The notes under the pieces are model-generated. The model had not been told where the DNA came from. It did no database searches and saw nothing but the letters and a program-made list of their open reading frames with translations. From Chaetoderma sp. LZ-2023a (lineage: Eukaryota; Mollusca; Caudofoveata; Chaetodermatida; Chaetodermatidae), in the NCBI GenBank assembly GCA_034401795.1, contig JAVVLW010001380.1, forward strand, positions 173,001 through 237,000: 64,000 nucleotides of DNA, given 5' to 3'. Made by a program: the position numbers and the translations under genes. Positions within the stretch are counted from its first letter, which is position 1. Each line of letters opens with the position of its first letter. Shown here piece by piece: positions 46,801-52,673 of the stretch.

Positions 46801-49800
46801 AAATCCGATAACCCCTTGTGGATGCAAAGGTCATTTTAAAACAATAAATCCACAAAAGATATCAAAGTCAATTGACTTTTGATGTGGACTAGTCCTAAGC
46901 ATCATATAGAACAAATCTGTGAAATTTTATTCAAATCTCCCAACCCCTTATTGGTGTAAATGTCGTTTTAAAAAAAATTAACGCAGCAAAAACCTATACC
47001 TGGCTATATAACCTGCATACAAATCAGCCTTAAAATAATCAAAGTTCATACGGTGAAAAATGTCAGTCAATTTCCTTTTGATGTTGACTAGTCCTAAGCA
47101 TCGTATAGAACAAATCTGTGAAGTTTTATTCAAATTGGGTAAACCCCTTGTGGGTGCAAATGTCATTTAAAAAACTTAACACAGCCAAGAATCGTAACCA
47201 GGATATATAACATGCATACAAATCAGCCATAAAATAATCAGAGTTCAAACGGTGAAAAAATCCGGGGAAAATGTCGATTTCCTTTTGATGTGGACTAGTC
47301 CTAAGCATCATATAGAACAAATCTGTGAAGTTTTATTCAAGTCGCCCAACCTCTTGTGGGTGTAAATGTCAACACAGCCAAGAACCATAACCAGGATATA
47401 ATCTGCATGCAAATCAGGACAATAATAGTCAAAGTTCAAACGCCGAAAAAATCTGGAAAAAGTTGAAAGTCAGTTTAATTTGGACATGGACTGTTCCTAA
47501 GCATCGTATAGAACAAATCTGTGAAGTTTTTTTAAAATCGGATAACCCCTTGTGGGTGAAAATGTCGTTTTAAAAAACATTAACACAGAGAAGAAAGATA
47601 ACTCTTGACACATAAAATATTCCATGTTCAAACATGATAAAAGTATGGAAAACATTATAAAATCAATATAATTTTGATGCAGACTAGTCCTAAGCATCCC
47701 ATTTTTTTCAAATCGGATAACCACATGTCATTTTAAAAAGATTAACCTGTCCGGACACCAACGCCGACATTTTTCCCCCTCTCCCAAAATCTCTTTTCTC
47801 AACTTCGTAAAAATGCGAGATAAAAAATGGAAATGAATCAGAATAATTTGAGAAAATGCATTTACTAAATCTAGTAGTGCTTAACTTGGAACAAATTAGT
47901 GACATTGCTGGTGCGTCACACTCCGCCGTGTGTCATACCTGAATATAATGAAAGCAGAGATGAATATAGTTTCATAAGCGGCACAAATAGTATTCTCTAC
48001 AGGCATCAATATAGAGTGATTAACTCGCTACTGTTAATTCACTGTTGATCCGTTTGAAAACATATTTGAGTCACTTTTTCAGGTGGAAGCAACGAGTTTC
48101 GATCAAATTTTCAAAATCCACTGCTGGTTTCCAGTCGTAACATGATACTTACTGAACATTTTGAAATTCATCTGACTGAAAGTAGGTCCTGTCGCTGGAA
48201 ACAATGGCTTTCAGTCAAATTGTTTTAACATTAACCAGTATTTACCTGTAGGATGTAGTGGCTAATCAGCTTAACGTGAATATTACTGAGATCATATGAC
48301 AGGCTGTAGAGGATATTATTTATTCCCTCGGCATACACCTGAGTGTGAAGGACCCACAGTGTCACTAATTAGTTCCCGCCTGAGTGACATAAATGGTATT
48401 TAGCAGCTTTTTATTCCCCCCCCCCCCCCCCCCCCCCCGTCTGGAAGACGGGGGGGATATAGCGATAAGCATGTCCATCCGTCCCTGTCTTGTCAACGCA
48501 ACTTCTCTTAGTTTAGTTACAATTCTTTTGAAATGTGGTAAATCTAGTCATTACCATCTAAAGATGTGCATGTGCTTTTTTCGCGGCCCAAAAATTGTTC
48601 ATTACATAGTTATCACCCTTTAAATATCTTAAAGCCAATACATAAACTGTGTTGCCAATAATTTCTTGTCAACGCAACTCCTCCTACAGTTTAACTGATT
48701 CTTTTGAAACTTGGTAAGTATTATCATTACCACATGAAGATGTGCTATCCATATACCTGTATGTTCATCCGTTTGTCCAAAATATATATATATGTCGATC
48801 TGTCAGTCCGCCCATCTCTGACAATCATTTCTTGTCACCACAACTCCTAGAGGTTTCAATGGATTAACTTAAAATTTTGTCCACATTATCAGTATCATGT
48901 GCAGATGTGCCTTTTTCACGGTTACAGGATTATTCATTACAGAGTTATCACCCTTTAAATAGCCAATCATTTCTTGTCAACGCAACTCCTACAGTTAAGT
49001 GTTATCATTATAATTAGATGTGCATGTGTTATACATATACTTGTACATCCATCCATCTGTCCAACATGTATGTTCGTCTGTCGGTCCATTCTTGTCAACG
49101 CAACTCCTACAGTGTAGTTACAATTCTTTTGGAACGTGGTAAGTCTAGTTATTACCATCTGAGCATGTGCTTTTTTCGCAGCCACAAAATTATTCATTAC
49201 AGAGTTATCCCCCTCTAAATACCTTTAAGCCGATACATAAACTGCAATACCAATCATTTCTTGTCAACACACTTACAATTTAGCTGTCATTCTTTTGAAA
49301 CTTGGTAAGGGTTCTCATTACCACTTGCAGTTGTGCATGTGCTATCCGTATGGAATAGGTAGAGTTTATCTCCTATTAATGATATAATAAATCTGTTTAT
49401 CTGCAGCCAATTCACATTCTCCTCATAGTGAGATATTTGAGACTCTCGGGGGGGGGGGGGGGGATAGGCCATCTTCTGATGGCTCTTGTTTCAAATTATT
49501 CTGATTTAATTGTTTTTTTACTGGTGGTTATACGCTGCATTTGTTTGTTCCCCGATTCTCTCCTTTAATCAAACTTAGTTGGAAAAACTATATCATGGTT
49601 GACTTCATAACTTCTATGCAGATACTTAATTGGGTAATTTTTTCAGAGGCCATCTTAAATTTGCTAAAATATCCAGGAACCCTTAAAGATTATTCCTCAT
49701 CTGCTTGGCTGATTTCAAGTAAATGTGGATTATATGATTCTTGTGTAGTCATGGCTTATGTTTCAGGTGCGTTTCACAGGCCCTTACACCTCTTGTTTAA

Positions 49801-50030
49801 TAGTTTTAGATATGTCTAAGATATACTGCTACATATCAATTCTCCTTGTGTCTGCTTTGTTGTATAGATAACTATTCATACACACTATTTTGTTTATCAT
49901 TTTATTTTGGGTTTCCAGTCATCAGACAGGTTGGACAGCATTGGTTGTGGACTTCCTGAAGACCATGCATGGTATAGGTGCTGGTGGAGCTATCAGTGGA
50001 AGCAATCTCTCTCTGGCATCTATTCCATAG
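8855..50030 (+). CDS. GH63-like glycoside hydrolase (YMR196W family), last eight exons, 3' end of gene
   Basis: Eight exons (8855-8978, 13786-13945, 14378-14583, 35467-35610, 41344-41473, 43410-43589, 44685-44781, 49919-50030) join with matching phases into 383 residues plus a TAG stop at 50028-50030. Family landmarks appear in order: [90 protein letters not shown], and [21 protein letters not shown]. These fit an (alpha/alpha)6 barrel of the GH63/MGH1-like clan. By family analogy the Asp of GFDN and the Glu of FYEYF are candidates for acid and base; this is inference. No signal peptide can be judged because the N-terminal half lies upstream of the window. Substrate unknown: the yeast relative is uncharacterised. 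Introns are 4.8, 0.43, 20.9, 5.7, 1.9, 1.1 and 5.1 kb. No frame damage is seen, so the gene looks functional. Confidence 0.9.
9065..10140. repeat. Interspersed repeat family F, copy 1
   Basis: Shares blocks with 12476-12840 and 32100-33030: CTTCTATTAGGACAAG, the AAATTATT..GCGCCTAAATATTGC block, CACGTGATTCGCCTCCAAT and GCGAGTACT(T/C)GGATATAAATA. Ends near AAGCGGAATACGGTA. Decayed; no coding potential recognised. Confidence 0.55.
10310..10460. repeat. Palindromic MITE-like repeat, copy 1
   Basis: TTGAATATTTTGAAACTAATTT at 10363 is inverted at about 10420-10441 (AAATTAGTTTCAAAATATTC). Related copies lie near 33240-33340, 36380-36520 and 51220-51345. Probably a non-autonomous DNA element; class unknown. 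Confidence 0.5.
10661..11278 (+). repeat. Tandem-unit repeat family (GGATGATAACTC units), copy 1, ending GGAGCTCTTGTT
   Basis: About four degenerate units of roughly 145 bp with TGGTTTCCGGATGATAA, CTTTGAAACTTCATA and TCCAAGATGGCCGCCAGCCA, then the terminal block GGCGGGGTATTATGCGTCGTTTGCGGAGCTCTTGTT. A better copy is at 29653-30735. The open frames here (NWFPDDNSV peptides) are by-products. Confidence 0.75.
11279..11955. repeat. Decayed mollusc repeat with GGCCATCTTGGAT motifs
   Basis: Fragments such as GAGAACCACTGGGCC, GGCGGGCATCTTGAATC and CATGGCCGC resemble, in inverted order, the repeat at 59830-60670. No gene seen. Confidence 0.45.
11963..12260. repeat. 37-bp minisatellite, about 8 units
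   Basis: Unit TTTAGCTGAAGCTAAAGC plus ATGTAGGTTAAGTTTTGTG. Four central units are practically identical; the flanking ones read TTTAGCTGGAGTTAATGC and are older, so the array probably grew from the centre. Confidence 0.85.
12420..12438. repeat. Poly-C tract
   Basis: Run of C bases following CAAAACTT. Length may be uncertain because of sequencing. Confidence 0.8.
12476..12840. repeat. Interspersed repeat family F, copy 2
   Basis: Starts TACCGCGGCTTCTAATAGGACAAG and shares the GAAATTATTAATTGGG and AAATATTGCATAT blocks with 9065-10140 and 32100-33030. The stretch 12841-13785 that follows holds no recognised gene, only AT-rich intron. Confidence 0.5.
13786..13945 (+). CDS. Host GH63-like gene, visible exon 2
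   Basis: Acceptor TTCTATTGCAG, donor ACAAG|GTAGGT. Phase 0 in, phase 1 out. Encodes [20 protein letters not shown] and the following [20 protein letters not shown] segment. Confidence 0.93.
13979..14073. repeat. (CCCT)n(CT)n microsatellite in the 432-bp intron
   Basis: About 95 bp of pure pyrimidine between exons 2 and 3, directly followed by TAG|G at 14074-14076, so it forms a consensus-like 3' splice site about 300 bp upstream of the true one. Confidence 0.95.
14378..14583 (+). CDS. Host GH63-like gene, visible exon 3
   Basis: Acceptor TTATCAAACAG, donor GCCAGT|GTAAGC. Completes the split Gly codon from exon 2 and ends in phase 0. Encodes [17 protein letters not shown] and the [18 protein letters not shown] helix. 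Apparent upstream starts at 14314 and 14357 are intronic. Confidence 0.93.
14596..14665 (+). repeat. 5' end fragment of mollusc repeat (CTCACCTGGCCTCAAAGGCC)
   Basis: Hairpin start of the family seen complete at 18412-20669; here it is cut short within 70 bp. Confidence 0.7.
14800..18410. other. Unassigned 3.6-kb stretch of distinct composition
   Basis: Less AT-rich than its surroundings and free of the usual repeat units. Holds a TATAAAAGG box at about 15374, a 130-codon open frame on + (15340-15732) that crosses it, and open frames on both strands at 17593-18282 that resemble nothing I recognise. It could be a decayed mobile element such as a long terminal repeat with leader. I do not assign a gene. 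Confidence 0.3.
16820..16880. repeat. (TA)n microsatellite
   Basis: About 60 bp of alternating TA. Confidence 0.95.
18412..20669 (+). mobile_element. Mollusc interspersed element with about 14 internal units
   Basis: Begins TTAGCTCACCTGGCC with a hairpin (GGCCTGAAAGGCC) and the GTGGCGACCGTCC block, then about 14 tandem units averaging 150 bp (each with CCATTCAGAATTTTGATTC, GGTGAAAATCTTAGATTTTA, GAAATTGTCAAATTGCTTCT and TTTCAACCAAATTTGGCTG), and ends CAGGTGAGCGCCACAGG, GGCCTCTTGTT. Non-coding and apparently non-autonomous. The defined ends without target duplication suggest a rolling-circle or similar process, but class is not established. Confidence 0.75.
20700..21540 (+). repeat. CACACCATAAGGTGTGG repeat with (GTCT)n and internal units
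   Basis: Starts with hairpin CACACC/GGTGTG, GTCTGTCTGTCTGTCTGTCC, then units with TCGTAAACAGCATATA, AATGAAACTTGG and GCAGATGTGCCTTTTGA. Split by a hairpin MITE at 21018-21250; a further fragment is at 22664-22800. Confidence 0.6.
21018..21250 (+). mobile_element. TTAA-flanked hairpin MITE, copy 1
   Basis: Flanked by TTAA at 21014-21017 and 21251-21254, inside a repeat whose unbroken form reads AATAATTTAATGAAACTTGG, so the target site is visible. Termini CCCTTTAATGCTC and GACCATTAAATGG are near-inverted. The centre is a long perfect palindrome (CTGGAATGACTGGCTCG, inverted after a 5-base turn) flanked by further inverted segments. TTAA duplication points to a piggyBac-type transposase. Confidence 0.75.
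21537..22664 (+). mobile_element. Second copy of mollusc unit element, with a displaced 5' end
   Basis: A degenerate start at 21537 is followed by a complete start TTTAGCTCACCTGGCCTG at 21742 and about five units, ending GGGTCTCTTGTT at 22664. The doubled start suggests one copy inserted in another. Confidence 0.65.
22665..23408. repeat. Old repeats on the left flank of DIRS B
   Basis: Contains a fragment of the 20700 repeat and, at about 23036-23250, a block that recurs inverted at 30910-31130 (GAGTGTTATAGATAACAGGGTG and others). No gene seen. Confidence 0.5.
23697..23747 (+). pseudogene. Leader exon of DIRS B gag, with stop codon
   Basis: ATG then 17 codons to CAG|GTGTAC like copy A, with a TAG as the ninth codon. 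Same phase 0 donor. Confidence 0.65.
24500..25570 (+). pseudogene. Gag-like ORF1 remnant of DIRS B
   Basis: Acceptor TCGTTTCAG at 24491-24499 leads in phase 0 into [13 protein letters not shown] and the Cys cluster (CPSC, HDC, C, C, CHVC). A frameshift near 24710 and a deletion near 25040 relative to A remove the middle. The C-terminal core with [11 protein letters not shown] and [13 protein letters not shown] is still readable at about 25190-25390. Confidence 0.7.
25580..27639 (+). pseudogene. ORF2 remnant of DIRS B (RT, RNase H, Dam-like), YIDD deleted
   Basis: RT blocks [11 protein letters not shown] and [14 protein letters not shown] are in frame at 25853-26280. At about 26280 eight bases present in A are missing, exactly the catalytic YIDD codons, shifting the frame. 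It resumes at 26421 ([11 protein letters not shown]), shifts again in a C-rich run near 26750, and then runs open from 26764 to 27639 through RNase H (TDAS, LADSLSR) and the Dam-like domain ([23 protein letters not shown]). A TGA near 25750 breaks the N-terminal block at nearly the same place as the TAG of copy A, by a different base change. Confidence 0.85.
27585..28515 (+). pseudogene. Tyrosine recombinase remnant of DIRS B
   Basis: Same ATG ([15 protein letters not shown]) as copy A. A TGA replaces AGA (Arg) about 20 codons in, a 2-base deletion near 27990 shifts the frame before the catalytic Arg, and further stops follow. HSVRGV (about 28350), WHCES and FTDHYLHD (about 28465) are still legible. 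Confidence 0.85.
29039..29136 (+). repeat. Internal complementary region of DIRS B
   Basis: First half complements the left end (TATACTCTTGATGTGAAAT), second half the right end (AATCACGGATTTC through TTGATACTTACCACC). Confidence 0.85.
29231..29240. promoter_or_regulatory. NRF1-like palindrome in right ITR of DIRS B
   Basis: GCGCATGCGC within CCCGCGCATGCGCGAG. The left ITR of B has a mutated version (CGTGCATGGGCG near 23559). Confidence 0.4.
29653..30735 (+). mobile_element. Tandem-unit repeat family, copy 2, more complete
   Basis: Starts ACCCCGTCAAGATTTGGCGGGGTATTATG (a hairpin) and ends GGGTATTATGCGCCGTTTGCGGAGCTCTTGTTT, with about six units of roughly 145 bp between. A 20-base direct repeat GTGAGAACAAAATGTAACAC occurs outside both ends (29601 and 30872) but not immediately adjacent. 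Confidence 0.7.
30736..32099. other. Intron sequence with decayed repeats, no gene
   Basis: Holds the inverted partner (30910-31130) of the block at 23036-23250 and traces of the CCATCATGG and TTTCAACCAAACTTGGCTG units. Nothing coding recognised. Confidence 0.5.
32100..33030. repeat. Interspersed repeat family F, copy 3
   Basis: Shares with 9065-9470 the GAAATTATT..GCGCCTAAATATTGC, CACGTGATTCGCCTCCAATC and GGATATAAATATTCTGGA blocks, and has a short duplicated segment GATAACCAACTCCCGTTAGC (32569 and 32630). Ends near GAGAAATTACGGTACT. Confidence 0.6.
33408..34925 (+). mobile_element. Mollusc unit element, + copy, split by an inverted copy
   Basis: Starts TTAGCTCACCTGGCC at 33408, is interrupted at 33732-34258, continues with AAATGTACCGGAAATTGTC and ends GCCCTTGGGCTGCTTGTT near 34925. 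Confidence 0.75.
33732..34258 (-). mobile_element. Inverted copy of the mollusc unit element nested in the + copy
   Basis: Reads ACAAGAGGCCCAAGGGCC at its left end and CACTTGGCCTTCAGGCCAGG plus TGAGCTAA at its right end, about 527 bp, inserted within a unit of the + copy. Because the host unit is known, both ends of the element are defined. Confidence 0.75.
35467..35610 (+). CDS. Host GH63-like gene, visible exon 4
   Basis: Acceptor TTTCTTATAG, donor CAAAG|GTACAT, phase 0 on both sides, 48 codons. Encodes [13 protein letters not shown] and the highly conserved [17 protein letters not shown] block. Its downstream intron of 5.7 kb contains the - strand LINE. Confidence 0.92.
37425..37657 (+). 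mobile_element. TTAA-flanked hairpin MITE, copy 2
   Basis: Left TTAA at 37421-37424; core palindrome GGCTCGGTTATCGAGCC inside flanking inverted arms ending TCCATTTACAGACCAAGAG and its inverse. Right flanking TTAA is eroded (ATAATAAG). Confidence 0.65.
37968..38015. repeat. Perfect short hairpin
   Basis: CCTTTAAACACTATTCCTTAA, turn TTGG, then its inverse with one extra T. It sits in a decayed repeat whose usual sequence has only one arm, so it looks like a local inverted duplication. Confidence 0.7.
38260..40200 (-). pseudogene. LINE-type retrotransposon, - strand, decayed and split by a minisatellite
   Basis: On the - strand, RT-like text appears at 39957-39549 ([20 protein letters not shown], frame-shifted to [20 protein letters not shown] and [13 protein letters not shown]) and the C-terminal domain at 38795-38487 ([32 protein letters not shown]). 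The order and wording match the + strand element at 60670-62790, from which it has drifted well apart. Between the two blocks lies the 59-bp minisatellite. No endonuclease part is seen. Clade not assigned. Confidence 0.75.
38846..39478. repeat. 59-bp minisatellite, about 11 units
   Basis: Unit GGATGCCTTTGTCAAGGACT, TTGTCTTCCCTTCCTTCATT, CCTCCCCATCACACAGC with variants of 60 and 63 bp. Because 59 is not a multiple of 3 and the unit lacks stops in several frames, long spurious open frames cross it on +. Confidence 0.93.
40201..41343. other. Intron sequence with decayed repeat units, no gene
   Basis: Traces of TTTCAACTAAGCTTGGG and GCAGCCATCTTGGAT units, then three related segments with GTGATTGCGGA and AATTCAACCAAATTTGG. 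Ends in acceptor TTTGCAG. Confidence 0.5.
41344..41473 (+). CDS. Host GH63-like gene, visible exon 5
   Basis: Acceptor TACTTTGCAG, donor GGTTCT|GTAGTAAG. Phase 0 in, phase 1 out. Encodes [20 protein letters not shown] and [13 protein letters not shown], the GH63-type WRGP(I/V)W motif. The open frame continues past the donor by chance. Confidence 0.92.
41760..42020. repeat. Degenerate CCGGGTACA-rich low-complexity stretch
   Basis: About nine copies of (C/A)CGGGTA(C/T)A or AATGGGTACA at irregular spacing. Open on several frames in both strands; translations are Thr/Tyr/Gly-rich (+) or hydrophobic (-). Not convincing as a gene. Confidence 0.5.
42571..42660. repeat. 41-bp tandem duplication
   Basis: ACCTCTGTGTAAACAGTACA, TCATAAGAGGACATCA(T/G)TATC in slightly more than two copies, with related GGACATC segments upstream from 42419. 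Confidence 0.8.
43142..43357 (-). mobile_element. TTAA-flanked hairpin MITE, copy 3, eroded
   Basis: TTAA at 43138-43141, terminus CCACTTAACACTC, then GTGGTCTTGAGAAATG and palindromic core (ACTGGAATGAACGGCTCG with a decayed second arm). In inverse orientation to copy 1. Confidence 0.6.
43410..43589 (+). CDS. Host GH63-like gene, visible exon 6
   Basis: Acceptor GGTTTCTCAG, donor CATG|GTATGA. Completes Leu from exon 5 and ends with the first base of a Gly codon. Encodes [28 protein letters not shown] and a [17 protein letters not shown] helix. Confidence 0.93.
43689..43782. repeat. Long imperfect palindrome
   Basis: TTACACCAGTGTT..CCACACGTGCAAACA is inverted as TGTTTGCACGTGTGG..AACACTGGTGTAA. 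About 90 bp, in the 1.1-kb intron between exons 6 and 7. Probably a small MITE. Confidence 0.75.
44685..44781 (+). CDS. Host GH63-like gene, visible exon 7
   Basis: Acceptor ATACTTTTCAG, donor GCTAG|GTAAGA. Encodes [20 protein letters not shown] and [12 protein letters not shown]. The longer open frame on another phase (44700-44888) is a shadow. The Glu of FYEYF is the candidate catalytic base by family analogy. Confidence 0.93.
45020..45905 (-). mobile_element. Repeat with about 280-bp tandem units, left end ACAAGAGGTATC hairpin
   Basis: Left end AACAAGAGGTATCAGAAGATACC is the reverse complement of hairpin + TCTTGTT. Units contain AATAATTCCTTGTACTGTAG, TTTATTTTCTGCCCACCATT, CATATGTGTAATCAT and ATCGATTGGTGCCCACTTTTG. 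A second hairpin end (ACAAGAGCTATCAGAAGATAGC, 45889) begins another, interleaved copy. Confidence 0.65.
45889..46560 (-). repeat. Further copy of the same tandem-unit repeat
   Basis: Hairpin start ACAAGAGCTATCAGAAGATAGC then, after about 300 bp of unrelated sequence, units with GGTGCCCACTTTTGACC, CTTGTACTGTAG and CATATGTGCAATCATCC. Confidence 0.55.
46800..47750. repeat. Tandem repeat of about 200-bp units (GACTAGTCCTAAGCATC)
   Basis: GTCCTAAGCATC recurs near 46890, 47090, 47297, 47494 and 47687 with ACAAATCTGTGAAGTTTTATTC and AACCCCTTGTGGGTG between. Open frames on - are by-products. Confidence 0.8.
48415..49492 (+). mobile_element. Repeat with poly-C/CCGTCTGGAAGACGG start and TTCTTGTCAACGCAACTCCT units
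   Basis: A C-tract (48416-48438) and hairpin CCGTCTGGAAGACGG start it; about six units of 120-180 bp follow with TCTTGTCAACGCAACT and TTACAATTCTTTTG; it ends with a G-tract and hairpin GCCATCTTCTGATGGC plus TCTTGTTT at 49466-49492. Confidence 0.7.
49919..50030 (+). CDS. Host GH63-like gene, last exon with stop
   Basis: Acceptor TTGGGTTTCCAG. Completes a split Ser codon, encodes [18 protein letters not shown] then [19 protein letters not shown] and TAG at 50028-50030. A GTATAG donor-like site follows the MHG codons at about 49972, so a further exon is possible, but the direct run to a stop is the simpler model. Confidence 0.87.
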
Positions 50031-52579
50031 ATACAGAACGAGAACACACCTCAAAACAATAAGTCAGATAATTAAATTAATTATGTATCGCGGGCCTAAT
50101 TCCTACTGTAATGCATATGCCGCTGATTCGAAATACAAAAAACTGGTATTCAGTCTGAGGACACTCTTGTTCTCTAAGCCAGCAGCAGGACACAGAATGA
50201 CAACCACATATTATGCTAAATGTTACTGAATGAAGGGTAATCTAGCAGGTATAAGTATTAATTAACACTCAAATTTATTCCAAACATTTAAAATTTTCTC
50301 ATAGAAAATGTCCATTTTCAAACCAAGAGAAGAGTTATTTTTAAAATTTTACCACTGGAATGCCTGGCTCGATTATCGAGCCAGTCATTCCGGTGGTAAA
50401 TTAAAAAAAATAGTCTTCTCTTGGTCTGCAAATGTACATTTCTCAAGACCACTGCTGACAGTGTTTCTGGGTAATATGAATGTTGAAGGGTTAAATGTTT
50501 AACTCCAGGCTCGTTTACTATTAACATGTTTCCGAAGTGTGTAAGCTTCTTAGCACACAGTTTCCTGTGGGTAATGAATAACAAATGCTTCACTGTGCTT
50601 ACAGCAGACACATTTCAGGAAACAGTTCTGCGCTACTAGATCTGTTATTGATAGTCTGTCTTTATTGTCATGTAATAATCATGCAATTCTCAGAGATTAG
50701 ACGCAGTGGCAAAACGTATAATTTGATGAAGGACACATGAAATAGATAGACTTGTATGCACGTTTCAATATGAAGGCCATCTATTTAATACAAACAAATT
50801 GACCTAGTCTATAATATATCAAGCACATTTCATTACAAATTTTACAAGACTAAAGCTTATTGAAAATCACTCGTATAACTTTAGACCTACTGTTATCTAG
50901 TTTTGAATCGAAATATATAAGTACACAACCCAGGCTTGCGTTTACTGTTCAGAATGTAGCTGGTGAGTGACCAAGTGATTTTATATGAGAATCTCCAGTC
51001 AGCACAGACAATAGAATAAAATAATATGGTGATAATACCAATAAAGGAACAAAGAGGTTCAGATTTATTTGAAATCTGTCTTTGATAAATTTATAAGAAC
51101 CTCAAGGTGAAGTGTCTTTTGGCTGCATAATGACAGCTTTATTTAGTGTGTAATCTTCAACTGAAATCTGGTGCAAATTTGTATTTAAGTATGAAATTTC
51201 TTTAATAAAATTGGTTTAAACCCATTCATAACTAAAATTCAGGTAGGCTGATTATTTTTAATCTAATTTGACTGGAATCTATTGCGGCTGCAACAGCTCA
51301 ACAACGGCTATTTAAATTAGTTGTAAAATATTTCTTACATCGTAACTAATTTGTTCTATATGGTCTGCCGGCAAAGGGTTAAACTATGTTAATGACAGCG
51401 AACTATGACAAACATCTATGACAAAAGTTGACAAGCTTGTAAATTGTGACATGATTAATTATAGTCATCATCTTTCTTATCAAAATACTTGGTGTGGAGT
51501 AAAATATTTTCATACTGAACATTTTATTATATATTTAAACTAATCATCTCAGGAACAGCTTAGTGTGTCTTGATAATAAAGACTACAAATTATTTTGCAC
51601 TGGCAAACGAGACTTTGCACATACTTTGAAATAATATATTATGTATGTTTAATGGAAAGATATTGTTTATCAAACAGTATTATTGTGTATATAACATAAA
51701 TTGACAGCAAATATTCTTTTGGCATGTTTGGTGCAGTTTCTTGCAATTTGCAGCTTCTCTGTAAAAATAATGGACCAACAACATTGAGACACCGAGCGAT
51801 GAAATATAAATTTTGTGCCTCTGATATGTGTTTTATAATAAGGTACCAATTATATTATCACTAATATTGTGATATCTGTATGGGTCTGAAATAATCACTG
51901 TGATGTGAATGATATGATAATATTGCATATAGTCAACTTAACCATTATAGTAATATATGTATTATAAACTGAACTGTACTGCCAAGTGATGTGCACACAT
52001 CTTTGTGTATTGTTAAAAGAGATGGTATCTAGACTTAGTGGTCTAAGAATTAAGTGGAATGTTAAGGTTCTTTATAATGCCACAAAGGCTCAGAACTGTT
52101 TTAGTGTTGTTGATGTTAACTTTAGTTAGTGCTAGTAGTTTAATGATTAATTGTGTAGAATTAATGGTGTTTTAATGAATGCAGTGAAGCCTCCTTTAAC
52201 TGAACCCTCCATAAACCAAGAATATCCGTAAAGTGAACACATGTCATAGAACAGATTCTATTTCTCCTCTGTAACCCGGCAAGCTTCACTTATGATTGGA
52301 GAGGTTCCATTGTAATTGATTTATTTGTAGTCAAGTGCTTTACATCAGATTGTGTGATATATTTAATCGTAGCGCACACAGCTAACATCTGTAAAATAAA
52401 CCATAAAAACCATTGTTCACCAACAGATATTTTCAACAATAGCCAGTTGTACGCATTTCTTGTATTGTGACAAAAACGAAACATCATATTGTTGACCAAT
52501 TAGCAATAACAAGTTTACGCTAATTTGTTTGCTAATGTTTCAAACCATCAATTTTTGGTTCTGTGGATGCATAGAAGCA
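50031..52579. other. 3' flank of host gene and intergenic DNA
   Basis: Begins with the 3' UTR. AATAAA-type signals occur near 51012, 51202 and 51574 but I cannot choose among them. Holds a hairpin MITE (50262-50490) and a palindromic repeat near 51220-51345. No further gene seen. Confidence 0.5.
50262..50490 (+). mobile_element. TTAA-flanked hairpin MITE, copy 4, in the 3' flank of the host gene
   Basis: TTAA at 50258-50261 and 50491-50494. Core GCCTGGCTCGATTATCGAGCC within arms ACCACTGGAAT / ATTCCGGTGGT. About 230 bp after the host stop codon, so it may be in the 3' UTR and fold in the mRNA. Confidence 0.75.
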
Positions 52580-52673
52580 GTTTCACTTCAAGAGATATAC
52601 TTACCTCCCTAACACTATGATATTTCCTAAATATCAACCTTCACTCAATAACCCCAGATTAAACAAGCATTCT

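Noticed and set aside
46800..47750. Evenly spaced repeats of about 200 bp that might suggest an array with spacers
   Set aside because: Repeats are long and continuous with no short-repeat/unique-spacer pattern, and the genome is eukaryotic, so it is not CRISPR-like.
51000..51580. Poly-A signals for the host gene (near 51012, 51202, 51574)
   Set aside because: AATAAA-like strings are common in this AT-rich DNA and I see no way to choose one, so none is annotated as a terminator.
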